From positions 55,414 to 119,413 of the forward strand of contig CAZPLU010000002.1 of NCBI GenBank assembly GCA_964587625.1: 64,000 nucleotides of DNA, written 5' to 3'. Made by a program: the position numbers and the translations under genes. The notes beneath the pieces were generated by a model. It saw nothing but the letters and a program-made list of their open reading frames with translations, was not told the DNA's origin and made no database searches. Shown in pieces: positions 17,765-25,595 of the stretch (position 1 is the first letter of the stretch; each line of letters begins with the position of its first letter). The DNA is from DAOPZJ01 sp964587625 (GTDB taxonomy: Bacteria; Bacillota; Clostridia; Oscillospirales; JAKOTC01).

Positions 17765-17808
17765 AAACCTGACATAGAGTTGTCAGGTTTGTTGTTTTAT
17801 GATAAAAT
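17765..17808 (+). promoter_or_regulatory. Recurrent operator-promoter, copy 3 (perfect inverted repeat)
   Basis: AAACCTGACA, six bases, TGTCAGGTTT: perfect 10-bp arms. TTGTCA (17780-17785) is the -35 and TAAAAT (17803-17808) the -10, spaced 17 bp, so repressor binding would cover the -35. It precedes an AraC-GyrI gene and a WYL regulator that appear to form one transcript, making autoregulation likely. Confidence 0.75.
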
Positions 17809-17889
17809 AAAGTCCGATGAATGAACGGGCAGCTTTCGCAAATTTTATCAACCATTTTCCCGTTCTGTCTGTTATCATGACAGCGTGAG

Positions 17890-18747
17890 GTGATCAAGCT
17901 GGAATATCATGAACATATCGGCGCCGCGCTCGACTATATCGAGGACAACCTGTGCGGGGAGCTGACGCTCGCGCGCATCGCCTGCGCGGCGGGCTATTCG
18001 GAATACCACTTTCTGCGCATCTTCCGCGAAGCCACCGGGCTGACCCCCGCCGACTACATCCGCAAGCGGCGCCTGTCCGAAATCGTCCGGCGCATGCAGC
18101 GCCTGCGCATGATGAATGAGGACCGCCCCGCCTCGGAGATCGCCTTCGAGTTCGGCTTCAATTCCAAGGAAAATTTTTTGCGCGCGTTCAAGGCCGAGCA
18201 CCACATCCTTCCGACCGAATTCCGAAAAGCCGGAAACAGCTTGAAACTGTATGACCGGATCCGGTTCGACCCGCCTCCGATTCAGGCGGAGGGGCGGGTT
18301 TTAAAACTCGACGCCTTTGAATTGATCGTCTATCCGAGCGACGAGGATTATGCGCCCAACTTTTGGAACAAGTACAACGCGAAAAAATGGTCCGAGAAAC
18401 TCTCCGGGGGTAAAATCGCCGAGGACTTCGGCGTCTGCAAATGGAACGAAACCGCCCAAAAACTCGATTATTACATCGGAATCCGAAGGAGCGACGTGCG
18501 CGGCGACCTCTCCGGGACGGTCATGCTTCCGATCCCCGGCGGGCTTTACGCCGTCTTCGACACGCCACCGTCGACGCCCTTCGACTTCGTCAACGCCATC
18601 CACCGCACCTGGCGTTACATCGGCCGTGTCTGGCTGCCGCAAAACGGGTACCGGCGCACCGGTGGCTACGAGCTAGAGAGCTATGTCGAGCAGAGCCGCG
18701 CGTTTTCGGAGCGCATCTATATCCCAGTGGAAAAAGAGAGCCAATAA
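17890..18747 (+). CDS. AraC-family HTH fused to GyrI-like effector-binding domain (second)
   Basis: 285 residues from GTG 17890. AraC HTH at ~1-110 (ELTLARIACAAGYSEYHFLR; PASEIAFEFGFNSKENFLRA), then a GyrI-like domain ending RIYIPVEKESQ. The Shine-Dalgarno AGGTGAT lies immediately at the GTG; a CTG at 17899 is better spaced, so the true start may be CTG. It is directly downstream of operator copy 3 and probably co-transcribed with the WYL regulator at 18831. Confidence 0.8.
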   Translation: MIKLEYHEHIGAALDYIEDNLCGELTLARIACAAGYSEYHFLRIFREATGLTPADYIRKRRLSEIVRRMQRLRMMNEDRPASEIAFEFGFNSKENFLRAFKAEHHILPTEFRKAGNSLKLYDRIRFDPPPIQAEGRVLKLDAFELIVYPSDEDYAPNFWNKYNAKKWSEKLSGGKIAEDFGVCKWNETAQKLDYYIGIRRSDVRGDLSGTVMLPIPGGLYAVFDTPPSTPFDFVNAIHRTWRYIGRVWLPQNGYRRTGGYELESYVEQSRAFSERIYIPVEKESQ

Positions 18748-18830
18748 GAACGGGGCGGCTGCGTTTTGCCGTTGTAAATTTTACCCCGAACCCGACAGCT
18801 TCCCGTCAACTAAAACCCGGAGGCGATTTG

Positions 18831-19751
18831 ATGAAACTGGAGCGGCTGGTCGAGATCATCACGATCCTGCTGAACAAAAAGACCGTGACAGCGGCGGAGC
18901 TGGCCGGGCGGTTCGGCGTCTCGGTGCGCACGATCTACCGCGACGTCGAAGCGCTCTCGGCGGCGGGCGTCCCGGTCTGCACCGCGCAGGGGCAAAACGG
19001 CGGCATCTCGGTCATCGAGGGGTATGCGGTCAACCGGGCGCTGCTCTCCGATTCCGAGCGCGACAATATTTTGTTCGCATTGCATTCTTTACAAGCGACC
19101 AAATACCCGGAGGTCGACGCGGTGCTTGAAAAACTCGGCACGATTTTCAAGAGTAACGCTTCCGACTGGATCTCGGTCGATTTTTCGCCCTGGGGCTCGA
19201 ACCCGAACGCCTACCACAAATTCACCGACATCAAGACCGCGATTTTGCATTGCAACGTGATCGAAATAGACTACCTGAACGCCCAGAACCAAAAATCCAC
19301 CCGCCTTGTCGAACCGCTCCGGCTGGATTTCAAATATCAGGCGTGGTATTTATGGGGCTGGTGCCGCAAACGCGAGGACTACCGGATGTTCCGCATCTCG
19401 CGCGTCAAGCGGGTGCTCGTCACCGGCGAGATTTTCGACCGCTTCCGCAAACGCGACCCGAAGCCGCAAAAGGGCGGCGACGGCGAGGCCGGGCATAAAC
19501 CGAACGTCCACTGCGTTCTGCAATTTACCGAAGAGGCGCTGTACCGCCTCTATGACGACTACGACGACGACCGAATCCGCGACAACGGCGACGGAACTTA
19601 TACGGTCGAGGTCGAATTTCCCGAGGACGGCTGGGTCTACGGCTATATCCTGTCGTTCGGGACCGCCGTCAAGGTGCTCTCCCCGCCCCATTTGCAAAAG
19701 ATCATCAGGGAGAAAAGCGGGAAAATTTTCGAATATTATCAGGATATATGA
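18831..19751 (+). CDS. YafY-type transcriptional regulator, HTH + WYL domain (second)
   Basis: 306 residues. HTH (AAELAGRFGVSVRTIYRDVE) with the TAQGQNGGISV turn, then a WYL domain containing WYLWGWCRKREDYRMFRISR near residue 180. An acidic stretch (YDDYDDDRIRDNGDGTYTVE) precedes the WCX-like end. RBS CGGAGGCGATTTG. No promoter is visible in the 83-bp gap after the AraC-GyrI gene, so it shares operator copy 3. Best candidate for the protein that binds the recurrent operator. Confidence 0.85.
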   Translation: MKLERLVEIITILLNKKTVTAAELAGRFGVSVRTIYRDVEALSAAGVPVCTAQGQNGGISVIEGYAVNRALLSDSERDNILFALHSLQATKYPEVDAVLEKLGTIFKSNASDWISVDFSPWGSNPNAYHKFTDIKTAILHCNVIEIDYLNAQNQKSTRLVEPLRLDFKYQAWYLWGWCRKREDYRMFRISRVKRVLVTGEIFDRFRKRDPKPQKGGDGEAGHKPNVHCVLQFTEEALYRLYDDYDDDRIRDNGDGTYTVEVEFPEDGWVYGYILSFGTAVKVLSPPHLQKIIREKSGKIFEYYQDI

Positions 19752-19790
19752 TAAACTGTTGTCAGGTCTGGCGTGGTAATATATATAAAA
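19746..19790 (+). promoter_or_regulatory. Recurrent operator-promoter, copy 4 (DUF5131 gene)
   Basis: TGATA, six bases, TGTCAGG, overlapping the stop codon of the WYL gene, which explains the degenerate left arm. TTGTCA is at 19759-19764; TATATA/TATAAA follows at 19782-19789. Confidence 0.5.
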
Positions 19791-19818
19791 CAATATTGAG
19801 AACTAAGAGGTAACAGTC

Positions 19819-20574
19819 ATGGGTAAAATGTGGACACCGTGGTCGGGTTGTTATCCGGCAAGTGAAGGTTGTAAATACTGTTATTTTTATGGTGAACATT
19901 CAAAGCGTCATAGGCAAAATGATGTTATAAAAACAAATGATTTTTACAAACCGCTTGAAACAATATATATGCCGCGTAAAAAGATCACGAAACTAAAAAT
20001 TGAAAGCAGCGATAAAAATGTAGGCGTTTGTTTCGATTCAGATTTCTTTATAGAAGAAGCTGATGAATGGCGGAACGAAGCGTGGAGTATTATGAAAAAA
20101 CGCCCCGATTTGACCTTTACTTTTTTAACAAAAAGAATCGACCGTTTTCACGTTTCACTCCCGGACGACTGGGGTGATGGGTACGATAATGTCCGAATAG
20201 GCTGTACGGTTGAAAATCAAGAAATGGCTGATTATCGAATGCCGCTGTATATATCTTTTCCTATCAAGCATCGGTTTGTTATATGCAGTCCATTACTCGG
20301 AAAAATAGACTTTACACCGTATTTACACCGAGTGGAATCGGTAGGCGTGCATGGCGAATCCGGCAGGGACGCGCGGGAGTGCGATTTTGGTTGGGTTCTC
20401 GATATTAGAGAACAGTGTATCAATGCGGGCATTTCATTTGGTTTTGGAGGAACCGGTACGTTATTTCGCCGGGACGGAGAACTTCGTAAAATAAATCCTT
20501 ATATGCAAAAACGCATGGCTCGTGAAATGGATATAAACATAGATTCAATATATGGTATCAATGACGTAGATTAA
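19819..20574 (+). CDS. DUF5131 family protein (phage Gp37/Gp68-like)
   Basis: 251 residues. The N-terminus PWSGCYPASEGCKYCYFYGE matches DUF5131, whose clustered cysteines (C-x6-C-x2-C) suggest an Fe-S site of radical-SAM type. Later FTFLTKRIDRF and GESGRDAREC are also conserved-looking. The family occurs often on phages and islands; function unknown. Codon use is clearly more AT-rich than in neighbours, suggesting recent acquisition. It is alone behind operator copy 4. Confidence 0.75.
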   Translation: MGKMWTPWSGCYPASEGCKYCYFYGEHSKRHRQNDVIKTNDFYKPLETIYMPRKKITKLKIESSDKNVGVCFDSDFFIEEADEWRNEAWSIMKKRPDLTFTFLTKRIDRFHVSLPDDWGDGYDNVRIGCTVENQEMADYRMPLYISFPIKHRFVICSPLLGKIDFTPYLHRVESVGVHGESGRDARECDFGWVLDIREQCINAGISFGFGGTGTLFRRDGELRKINPYMQKRMAREMDINIDSIYGINDVD

Positions 20575-20603
20575 CGCCCGTATTTCAATGGTTTTGGATA
20601 GTT

Positions 20604-20640
20604 GTACATTGTGAACCGTTGTCAGGTTTGGTGTAATACC
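20604..20640 (+). promoter_or_regulatory. Recurrent operator-promoter, copy 5 (methyltransferase gene)
   Basis: TGTGA-ACCGT-TGTCAGGTTTGG: the right half is identical to copies 3 and 6 and the left half is weak. TTGTCA is at 20619-20624; the -10 is unclear (TAATAC at 20634-20639 is too close). The preceding motif GTTGTACAT recurs at 21441, before the remnant at 21475. Confidence 0.45.
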
Positions 20641-20659
20641 GCTTTTTGAGGTGATGATA

Positions 20660-21409
20660 ATGGAATATTCGCGCGAACAGATTTTAGAGATCATGAATCA
20701 TAGCCGGTATCCTCTCTCAAACAAATATAATTCTGATTGGATACTCCAAAACGCAATGGGGTCACATTGCCTTTGGCTGCAAGAATCATTGACGCAAGTC
20801 ATGAACTTAAAGCCTGATATGCGCGTGTTAGACATGGGTTGCGGAAAGGCCATCAGTTCAATTTTTCTCGCCAAAGAATTTGATGTCAGGGTATGTGCTG
20901 CCGATTTGCGAATCAGTCCCACCGATAACTGGAAACGGATTTGTGAAATGGGCCTTGAGGACAAGGTATTTCCTATCCGTGCCGACGCGAACGACCTGCC
21001 TCTCGCGGATCATTATTTTGATGTGATGGTAAGCATCAATTCTTTGTTTTTATATGCGACGGGAGAGACGTTTCTCAAAGAACATTTGTTGAGAAATATC
21101 AAGCCGGGCGGTGAAATCGGGATTATCGTCCCAAGTTTTCTGCGTGAATATTCCGATAACTACCCGGAAAGTTACAAACCATATATTGACGACTTTGGAA
21201 TAAAAGGTTGGCATACAGAAGGGTGGTGGAAGAATCATCTTGAAAAAACAGGGCTGGTTGATGTAATCTTAGCGGATCATTTGGCTGAAAATGAGGGGAA
21301 AGAACTGTATCATAAATCGGCGTATATGTGGAACGCGCATGAAGAACCGTTTAATGTTGTCGCATGGGAAGATATAACCTTCGCAAGAATAATAGCAAAA
21401 AGAAAGTGA
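20660..21409 (+). CDS. Class I SAM-dependent methyltransferase
   Basis: 249 residues. SAM-binding motif I MRVLDMGCGKAISSIFLA at about residue 54, acidic motif II region CAADLRI, and post-motif ANDLPLADHYFDVMVSIN. There is no DPPY/NPPY motif, so it is a small-molecule or unknown-substrate enzyme, not a DNA methylase. ATG 20660 with GAGGTGATG upstream is preferred over the GTG at 20651. AT-rich codon use as in the DUF5131 gene. Confidence 0.8.
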   Translation: MEYSREQILEIMNHSRYPLSNKYNSDWILQNAMGSHCLWLQESLTQVMNLKPDMRVLDMGCGKAISSIFLAKEFDVRVCAADLRISPTDNWKRICEMGLEDKVFPIRADANDLPLADHYFDVMVSINSLFLYATGETFLKEHLLRNIKPGGEIGIIVPSFLREYSDNYPESYKPYIDDFGIKGWHTEGWWKNHLEKTGLVDVILADHLAENEGKELYHKSAYMWNAHEEPFNVVAWEDITFARIIAKRK

Positions 21410-21474
21410 ATTGCATCGCTGGCTAACCCATGCTTTTGAAGTTGTACATCGTGCATTATTTTGGAGGTATTGTT

Positions 21475-21564
21475 ATGCAGGAATATACTTATCATGATTT
21501 TTTAAATATTATCATGTGCAAGACAAAACGGTCTTTGCAATTTAAAATGAAAGTGAGGAATTAA
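21475..21564 (+). pseudogene. Internally deleted paralogue of the following gene
   Basis: A 29-codon frame with a good RBS (TTGGAGGTATTGTT). Its middle IIMCKTKRSLQ nearly matches the C-terminal end of the next gene (IIVCKTKRSL and stop), so it looks like the N-terminus of a related gene joined to the C-terminus after internal deletion. It could be a translated leader peptide, but the match to a C-terminus argues for a remnant. Confidence 0.45.
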
Positions 21565-21566
21565 AA

Positions 21567-22151
21567 ATGGCAAATACATCACCATTCGACAGCATGATCT
21601 CAACGCTTCCCCAAGCCCTCAAAGACGAGATCACGCAAACCGATCAATCCTTAAAATCCCTGCGCCCGTTGAAATTCAAGCGTACCGTTGACCCGAAGGC
21701 AAAAAAGATCACCTATGTCGCCTCCGACTACGGCGTTTCCTACATGTTTAAAGTCACCGATGATGTGTTGGCGCACAATTTTCAATGGTACATCGTTTAT
21801 AACGGCAAACCGGAGACCTGGCACCGCAGAGCCGATTATATGGAAGAAACGCTTGTCTATATCGCTAAAAACGATTTTCCGTTGGCTGAACGCATTTATA
21901 ACGCGTTAAGAACCTGCCCCGGTCTTGATAATTGCTACGGCCAAAGATGTCTCGCGAGAACGGTTTATGCGTTTAACGGGCAGAAAAAGCTGACCTGCCA
22001 CGGAAAAGTTGAACCAGGTTTTAATCATGAGGGTTTTCGTGACGCAAGGGAATTCTTCCGTTATTTTAACGAACTTGTAAAAGAAAAAATAGCCGACGGA
22101 GAGCCGCCGCCGGAAAAAATCATTGTGTGCAAAACAAAACGTTCGCTGTAA
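21567..22151 (+). CDS. Unrecognised protein
   Basis: 194 residues, soluble, no signal peptide or membrane segment. Notable stretches are DYGVSYMFKVTDDVLAHNFQ (beta-rich core) and a cysteine group CPGLDNCYGQRCLARTVY around residues 115-132, which may bind a metal. The family is not recognised. RBS GTGAGGAATTAAAA lies inside the upstream remnant. Confidence 0.6.
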   Translation: MANTSPFDSMISTLPQALKDEITQTDQSLKSLRPLKFKRTVDPKAKKITYVASDYGVSYMFKVTDDVLAHNFQWYIVYNGKPETWHRRADYMEETLVYIAKNDFPLAERIYNALRTCPGLDNCYGQRCLARTVYAFNGQKKLTCHGKVEPGFNHEGFRDAREFFRYFNELVKEKIADGEPPPEKIIVCKTKRSL

Positions 22152-22189
22152 TGTAAAATATCGAACATTTTTATTATGCTCTTTAAAAG

Positions 22190-22229
22190 CTGACAGTCAG
22201 TTGTCAGGTTTGGCCTGATAAAATGGTAT
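22190..22229 (+). promoter_or_regulatory. Recurrent operator-promoter, copy 6 (GyrI-like gene)
   Basis: GCTGACA, six bases, TGTCAGGTTTGG. TTGTCA at 22201-22206. TAAAAT at 22219 is closer than usual, and TGGTAT at 22224 lies at 17 bp. Spacer and flank closely match copy 3. Confidence 0.6.
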
Positions 22230-22254
22230 CATCAATTCGGAAAGGGTTTTGCAA

Positions 22255-22695
22255 ATGGAACCGAAAATCATCAAAAAGAAGCGGATGACCCTCGCGGGGC
22301 TCTGGGGCGACGGCAGAATGACCGCCGCGCTTTGGCAGGATTTTGAGGAAAAAGCCGAAAAATCCGGCTTCACCGCAGCCGACAGCTGCGGCTGGGAGAT
22401 CCGCACCGACGGGGAGCCCGGATATGATTGCTTTGTCGGCTTTGCGGCCGGCGAAAAGGCCCCGGAAGGTTTTCAAGCGGTCACGCTCCCCGCCTCGGAA
22501 TACACAGCGTTCGACGTGATGGTCGCCAACGGTTATGCCAGCGAAAACGCCAACATGAACGCGTGGCTCGAGACCAATAAAGAGAAATACACGCAAGCCG
22601 AACTCGACGGGAAAAAGTTCGTGCTCGAGTGTTACAGCGAGCGTTTCAAGCAAGGCATCGTCGAAATTTGGATCCCGTTAAACAAATCCATTTGA
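22255..22695 (+). CDS. Stand-alone GyrI-like effector-binding protein
   Basis: 146 residues, a GyrI/BmrR-type ligand-binding domain without HTH, ending FKQGIVEIWIPLNKSI. Free-standing GyrI-like proteins may bind and neutralise drugs or hydrolyse activated compounds. ATG 22255 with AAAGGGTTTTGCAA. It is the first gene after operator copy 6 and may lead a transcript that continues through the dense genes downstream. Confidence 0.75.
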   Translation: MEPKIIKKKRMTLAGLWGDGRMTAALWQDFEEKAEKSGFTAADSCGWEIRTDGEPGYDCFVGFAAGEKAPEGFQAVTLPASEYTAFDVMVANGYASENANMNAWLETNKEKYTQAELDGKKFVLECYSERFKQGIVEIWIPLNKSI

Positions 22696-22831
22696 TCTTT
22701 TTTACGCGGATTTTTCACCGGAAATGATCGGAGGCTGATGGAAAATGCGGACGCCCCTTCGATTTAATTTAGCGCGCCGCGCGGACGAACTGAAAAGAAT
22801 AGTTTTTGAGAATGACAAAGGAGGGTTCATT

Positions 22832-23521
22832 ATGCAACCGGTAAAGTTTTTTCAAAAGGGCGAAATTCTGTTGGGGGGATTTCATGTCGGCTCGGATATA
22901 GACAAACGCTGGGATAAATTCGGACAGGAAGAAGAAAAAGCGAAACTGACCAACATCGTGGATGGAACCGGCTTTGAAAGACGGGTTTATTCGTCAGACG
23001 GGATAAATATTTTTACGGGTGTTGAAGTGACCGATAAAAATATATTGCCCAGCTACGAACTGCTGGTCATCCCTCCCGCTCATTATGCGGTGTTTGAAGT
23101 AAATTGCAATGCCGACATAGATCGGCAATTTTCAGAGATCGATAGCTGGCTTGCCGACAATAAGAATCAGTACGGTCAAGTGAAGTGGGAAAATGGCGAT
23201 GCGGCTTATCGGATTATTTGGTCTGGGCGATATGAAAAAGAAATGATCTGTGAGATGTGGATTCCCGTTTTCAGGTTCTGCCAATCCTGCGCCATGCCCA
23301 TGACCAAGCCGGAGGACTTCGGCACAGAAGCCGACGGAAGCAAAAGCAGTGATTACTGTTGCCACTGTTATCAGAACGGAAAATTCACTTGTGGGAACAC
23401 ACTCGAAGAAGCCGTTGAAGAAAACATACGGTTCTGGCGCAAAGATGGTGATAAGAGCGACGACGAAGCGCGGGCGCGTATCATGGGGGTGTTCCCGAAA
23501 CTCAAGAGGTGGGTGAAATGA
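22832..23521 (+). CDS. GyrI-like effector-binding domain fused to zinc ribbon
   Basis: 229 residues. Residues 1-~150 are a GyrI-like domain (EMICEMWIPVF at its end); the tail carries FCQSCAMPMTK and YCCHCYQNGKFTC, the putative zinc-ribbon domain often linked to such proteins. ATG 22832 follows AAAGGAGGGTTCATT. The following gene starts within the last codons (ATGA overlap), indicating coupled translation. Confidence 0.75.
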   Translation: MQPVKFFQKGEILLGGFHVGSDIDKRWDKFGQEEEKAKLTNIVDGTGFERRVYSSDGINIFTGVEVTDKNILPSYELLVIPPAHYAVFEVNCNADIDRQFSEIDSWLADNKNQYGQVKWENGDAAYRIIWSGRYEKEMICEMWIPVFRFCQSCAMPMTKPEDFGTEADGSKSSDYCCHCYQNGKFTCGNTLEEAVEENIRFWRKDGDKSDDEARARIMGVFPKLKRWVK

Positions 23522-23961
23522 TCTTAACACCCTACCTCATCGTGAAGGATATGGAAAAATCCCTTGCGTTTTACACGGCGTTTTTCGGAGCGGAACCGGA
23601 TACCTACTGTCCGGGGCGATTCGTTAATTTTGATGCAGGAAATACGCGCCTGTCTTTATATAATCCTCTATACGATGATTCGCTTTTCCAAAGCGGCGCT
23701 GATCTTAGCGAAAAATTCAATGAAGCGTACATAGCGGCGAAACAGATGCCTGTGCAATACGGAAACAATGTTGTCTTGAATATCGGCGTCGATGATTTGG
23801 CAAGCGAATATGAGCGGGTAAAAAAGCTGGGGATCGGTGAAATGTCCGAATTGGTCTATATCAATATCGCCGCGCCCTATTGGTGTTTTTGGCTGACCGA
23901 CCCGGACGGAAATTGCATTGAAATTACAGGCGCATATACGCCGGAGAGGAAATCATCATGA
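23518..23961 (+). CDS. VOC-family (glyoxalase-like) protein
   Basis: 147 residues: LTPYLIVKDMEKSLAFYTAF at the start and FWLTDPDGNCIEITGAY at the end. The start overlaps the preceding stop (ATGA). Its own end overlaps the ATG of the duplicated 5' fragment at 23958. Confidence 0.8.
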   Translation: MILTPYLIVKDMEKSLAFYTAFFGAEPDTYCPGRFVNFDAGNTRLSLYNPLYDDSLFQSGADLSEKFNEAYIAAKQMPVQYGNNVVLNIGVDDLASEYERVKKLGIGEMSELVYINIAAPYWCFWLTDPDGNCIEITGAYTPERKSS

Positions 23962-24015
23962 CCGAACTCGAAAAAGTAAGCCAAGAAACCATGCGTTTCA
24001 TGCGGGGGAAATATG
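23958..24015 (+). pseudogene. Duplicated 5' end of the cysteine-rich gene at 24950
   Basis: ATG at 23958 begins a frame (MTELEKVSQETMRFMRGKY) almost the same as the N-terminus of the protein at 24950. Bases 23979-24015 are identical to 24980-25016. Homology then ends abruptly and the sequence turns into an Fpg/Nei fragment in another frame. The frame happens to stay open into the next gene, giving a misleading 331-codon fusion. Confidence 0.65.
23979..24015 (+). repeat. 37-bp perfect direct repeat, left copy
   Basis: Identical to 24980-25016, exactly 1,001 bp away. The copies flank a segment holding a decayed Fpg/Nei-like fragment and a GyrI-like gene. The repeat is coding in both places. 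Confidence 0.85.
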
Positions 24016-24373
24016 GGCGGAAAATATGCGGATTTCATTCTGCGATGGTGTGCGTACCCGTTACCTTGAATCCGGGGAAAAACGCCCGGATAAGCACCAG
24101 CTTCTGCTTGATTTCGACGATGACTCGGCTATCGTCTGCTCGGTTCAGATGTACGGCGGCAGCCCTAAAATCCACATTAAAGGATATGCGTGACGGCGGC
24201 GGGCGCGATACCGAAAAAGACCTGTACGGCAAGCCGGGCGGCTACCAAACAACCCTATCGAGCAAAACACTGGCATATCCCTGCCGCGCCTGTGGCGACG
24301 GATTAAAGCGTGAGGCGTATTTGGGCGGTAATATCTATTCTGCCCTACCTGCCAGCCGTTGGAGAGGAAGTAG
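24016..24373 (+). pseudogene. Decayed Fpg/Nei-like gene fragment
   Basis: Two pieces match the intact proteins at 29574 and 30459. In one frame, FCDGVRTRYL, RPDKHQLLLDFDDDSA and CSVQMYGG match residues ~70-115. In another frame, STLKDMRDGGGRDTEKDL and the zinc-finger part YPCRACGDGLKREAYLGGNIY match ~206-265. About 90 codons between them are deleted. A one-base loss at the end shifts the final CPTCQ motif out of frame, ending at TAG 24371-24373. Cannot be functional. Confidence 0.8.
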
Positions 24374-24377
24374 TTTT

Positions 24378-24953
24378 ATGAAACATACCGTAACAACCGA
24401 ATTTTTTGCGGCAGGGGAATTTCTTGTCCTAAAAGGAATCGTAAAACTGTACGATTCGGAGGATTCATCTATCCCTGCGAATGACGAAGAAACATGGGAT
24501 ATAATCAGACGGTGGTTGAACGACGGCTCTGTTGACCGTTTAAAAAAAGCGGCGGGTTCCGACGCCGTGTATATATTATTTTGCAACACCTGTGTGCGTA
24601 ACGACGCCGAAAAATGTTACGACTGCTCGTGCGACATAGCCTGCGAAAACTTTGGCGGCGCGAATGCTGCGGACGGATATGAAATTGTCCGGCTGCTGCC
24701 GTGTGAATACGCTGTGTTCGACTGTGATTTCAACGGCGAAATTACAATGCCGAAAGCGCACGAGAAACCGGACGCTATGTTTTGGGGCGAATGGCTGAAA
24801 AAGAATCCGTATGTTTCCGCGATTGACGATCCCGCGAACTGGTTAGGCAACGGATATGCTTCGATTGAGCTTTACACGCCTTTCGACCCGGACGCGAATA
24901 AATTTAACGCGAAGATATGGTATCCGATTGTCAGAAAGGAAGAAAATCCATGA
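24378..24953 (+). CDS. GyrI-like effector-binding domain protein
   Basis: 191 residues from ATG 24378 (GAGAGGAAGTAGTTTT upstream), ending AKIWYPIVRKEENP. The middle has a cysteine group (CNTCVRNDAEKCYDCSCDIAC) inserted before the GyrI core, perhaps metal-binding. Its RBS lies inside the Fpg/Nei remnant, so the remnant's transcription may still serve it. The next gene starts on its stop codon (ATGA). Confidence 0.7.
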   Translation: MKHTVTTEFFAAGEFLVLKGIVKLYDSEDSSIPANDEETWDIIRRWLNDGSVDRLKKAAGSDAVYILFCNTCVRNDAEKCYDCSCDIACENFGGANAADGYEIVRLLPCEYAVFDCDFNGEITMPKAHEKPDAMFWGEWLKKNPYVSAIDDPANWLGNGYASIELYTPFDPDANKFNAKIWYPIVRKEENP

Positions 24954-25570
24954 GCGGCAAAACCGAAATGCAGAAAGTCAGCCAAGAAACCATGCGTTTC
25001 ATGCGGGGGAAATATGCGCTGGATGAGTTCGGCAACGGAAAAGACCAGCTTGCTTTTATCGACGGCGACGAAACCGTGTTGACCATTGCCATACGAAACG
25101 GTTATTATGATTTTGCAGTTGGGCAAGAGGTCATACGGGTTGCCGATCTCGACGCGCTCGAAAAAGCCAAAGAGATGATCACGGCCGCAAAAAACCCCAA
25201 CCGCAAGCCGTTCCCGAAAACCCATATTCATTTTTCCAATTGCGGGCATCGCTGCGATCTTTGCGTTCATTACAAAGGCGAGACCCCGGTCGGCGCCGAG
25301 GAGCGTGATTTTGTTTTAGAGTGTCACAAAGCAGTATACGGTGATTTTGTTTGGGAGATGAATTGCGGCGGCTGTCATTTTCCCGATTGTACCGTCGAAA
25401 GCGTGCATTGTAAAAAAGGGAAAGGCATTGATCGGTGTTGGGCCTGCGAAAATTATTCAACATGCCTGAAAACGGCGGGCTGGCCGCCTGAAATCCATAC
25501 GCGCGCCATTACCGCAGATCAAGTGACACGGGCGATACTGCCTTATGTGAAAGGGCAATACGGAAATTAA
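24950..25570 (+). CDS. Cysteine-rich protein, DUF3795-related
   Basis: 206 residues. An N-terminal ~85-residue module (VSQETMRFMRGKYALDEFGN, FIDGDETVLTIAIRNGYYDF) precedes a cysteine-rich part with HRCDLCVHY, CGGCHFPDC and RCWACENYSTC, like DUF3795 proteins. Metal binding is likely, function unknown. Its 5' end is duplicated at 23958. Confidence 0.55.
   Translation: MSGKTEMQKVSQETMRFMRGKYALDEFGNGKDQLAFIDGDETVLTIAIRNGYYDFAVGQEVIRVADLDALEKAKEMITAAKNPNRKPFPKTHIHFSNCGHRCDLCVHYKGETPVGAEERDFVLECHKAVYGDFVWEMNCGGCHFPDCTVESVHCKKGKGIDRCWACENYSTCLKTAGWPPEIHTRAITADQVTRAILPYVKGQYGN
24980..25016 (+). repeat. 37-bp perfect direct repeat, right copy
   Basis: Right copy of the 23979-24015 repeat, inside the 5' end of the intact cysteine-rich gene. 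Confidence 0.85.
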
Positions 25571-25595
25571 CGATAAAAACAGGAGGCGCAAAAAG

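Noticed and set aside
19819..21409. Prophage or restriction-modification locus
   Set aside because: Only one phage-associated family (DUF5131) is present, the methyltransferase lacks DNA-methylase motifs, and no integrase, capsid or nuclease gene is near.
23958..24953. A single 331-residue gene
   Set aside because: Its first half is a frame accident joining a duplicated gene start and an Fpg/Nei remnant; only 24378-24953 has its own RBS and a coherent domain.
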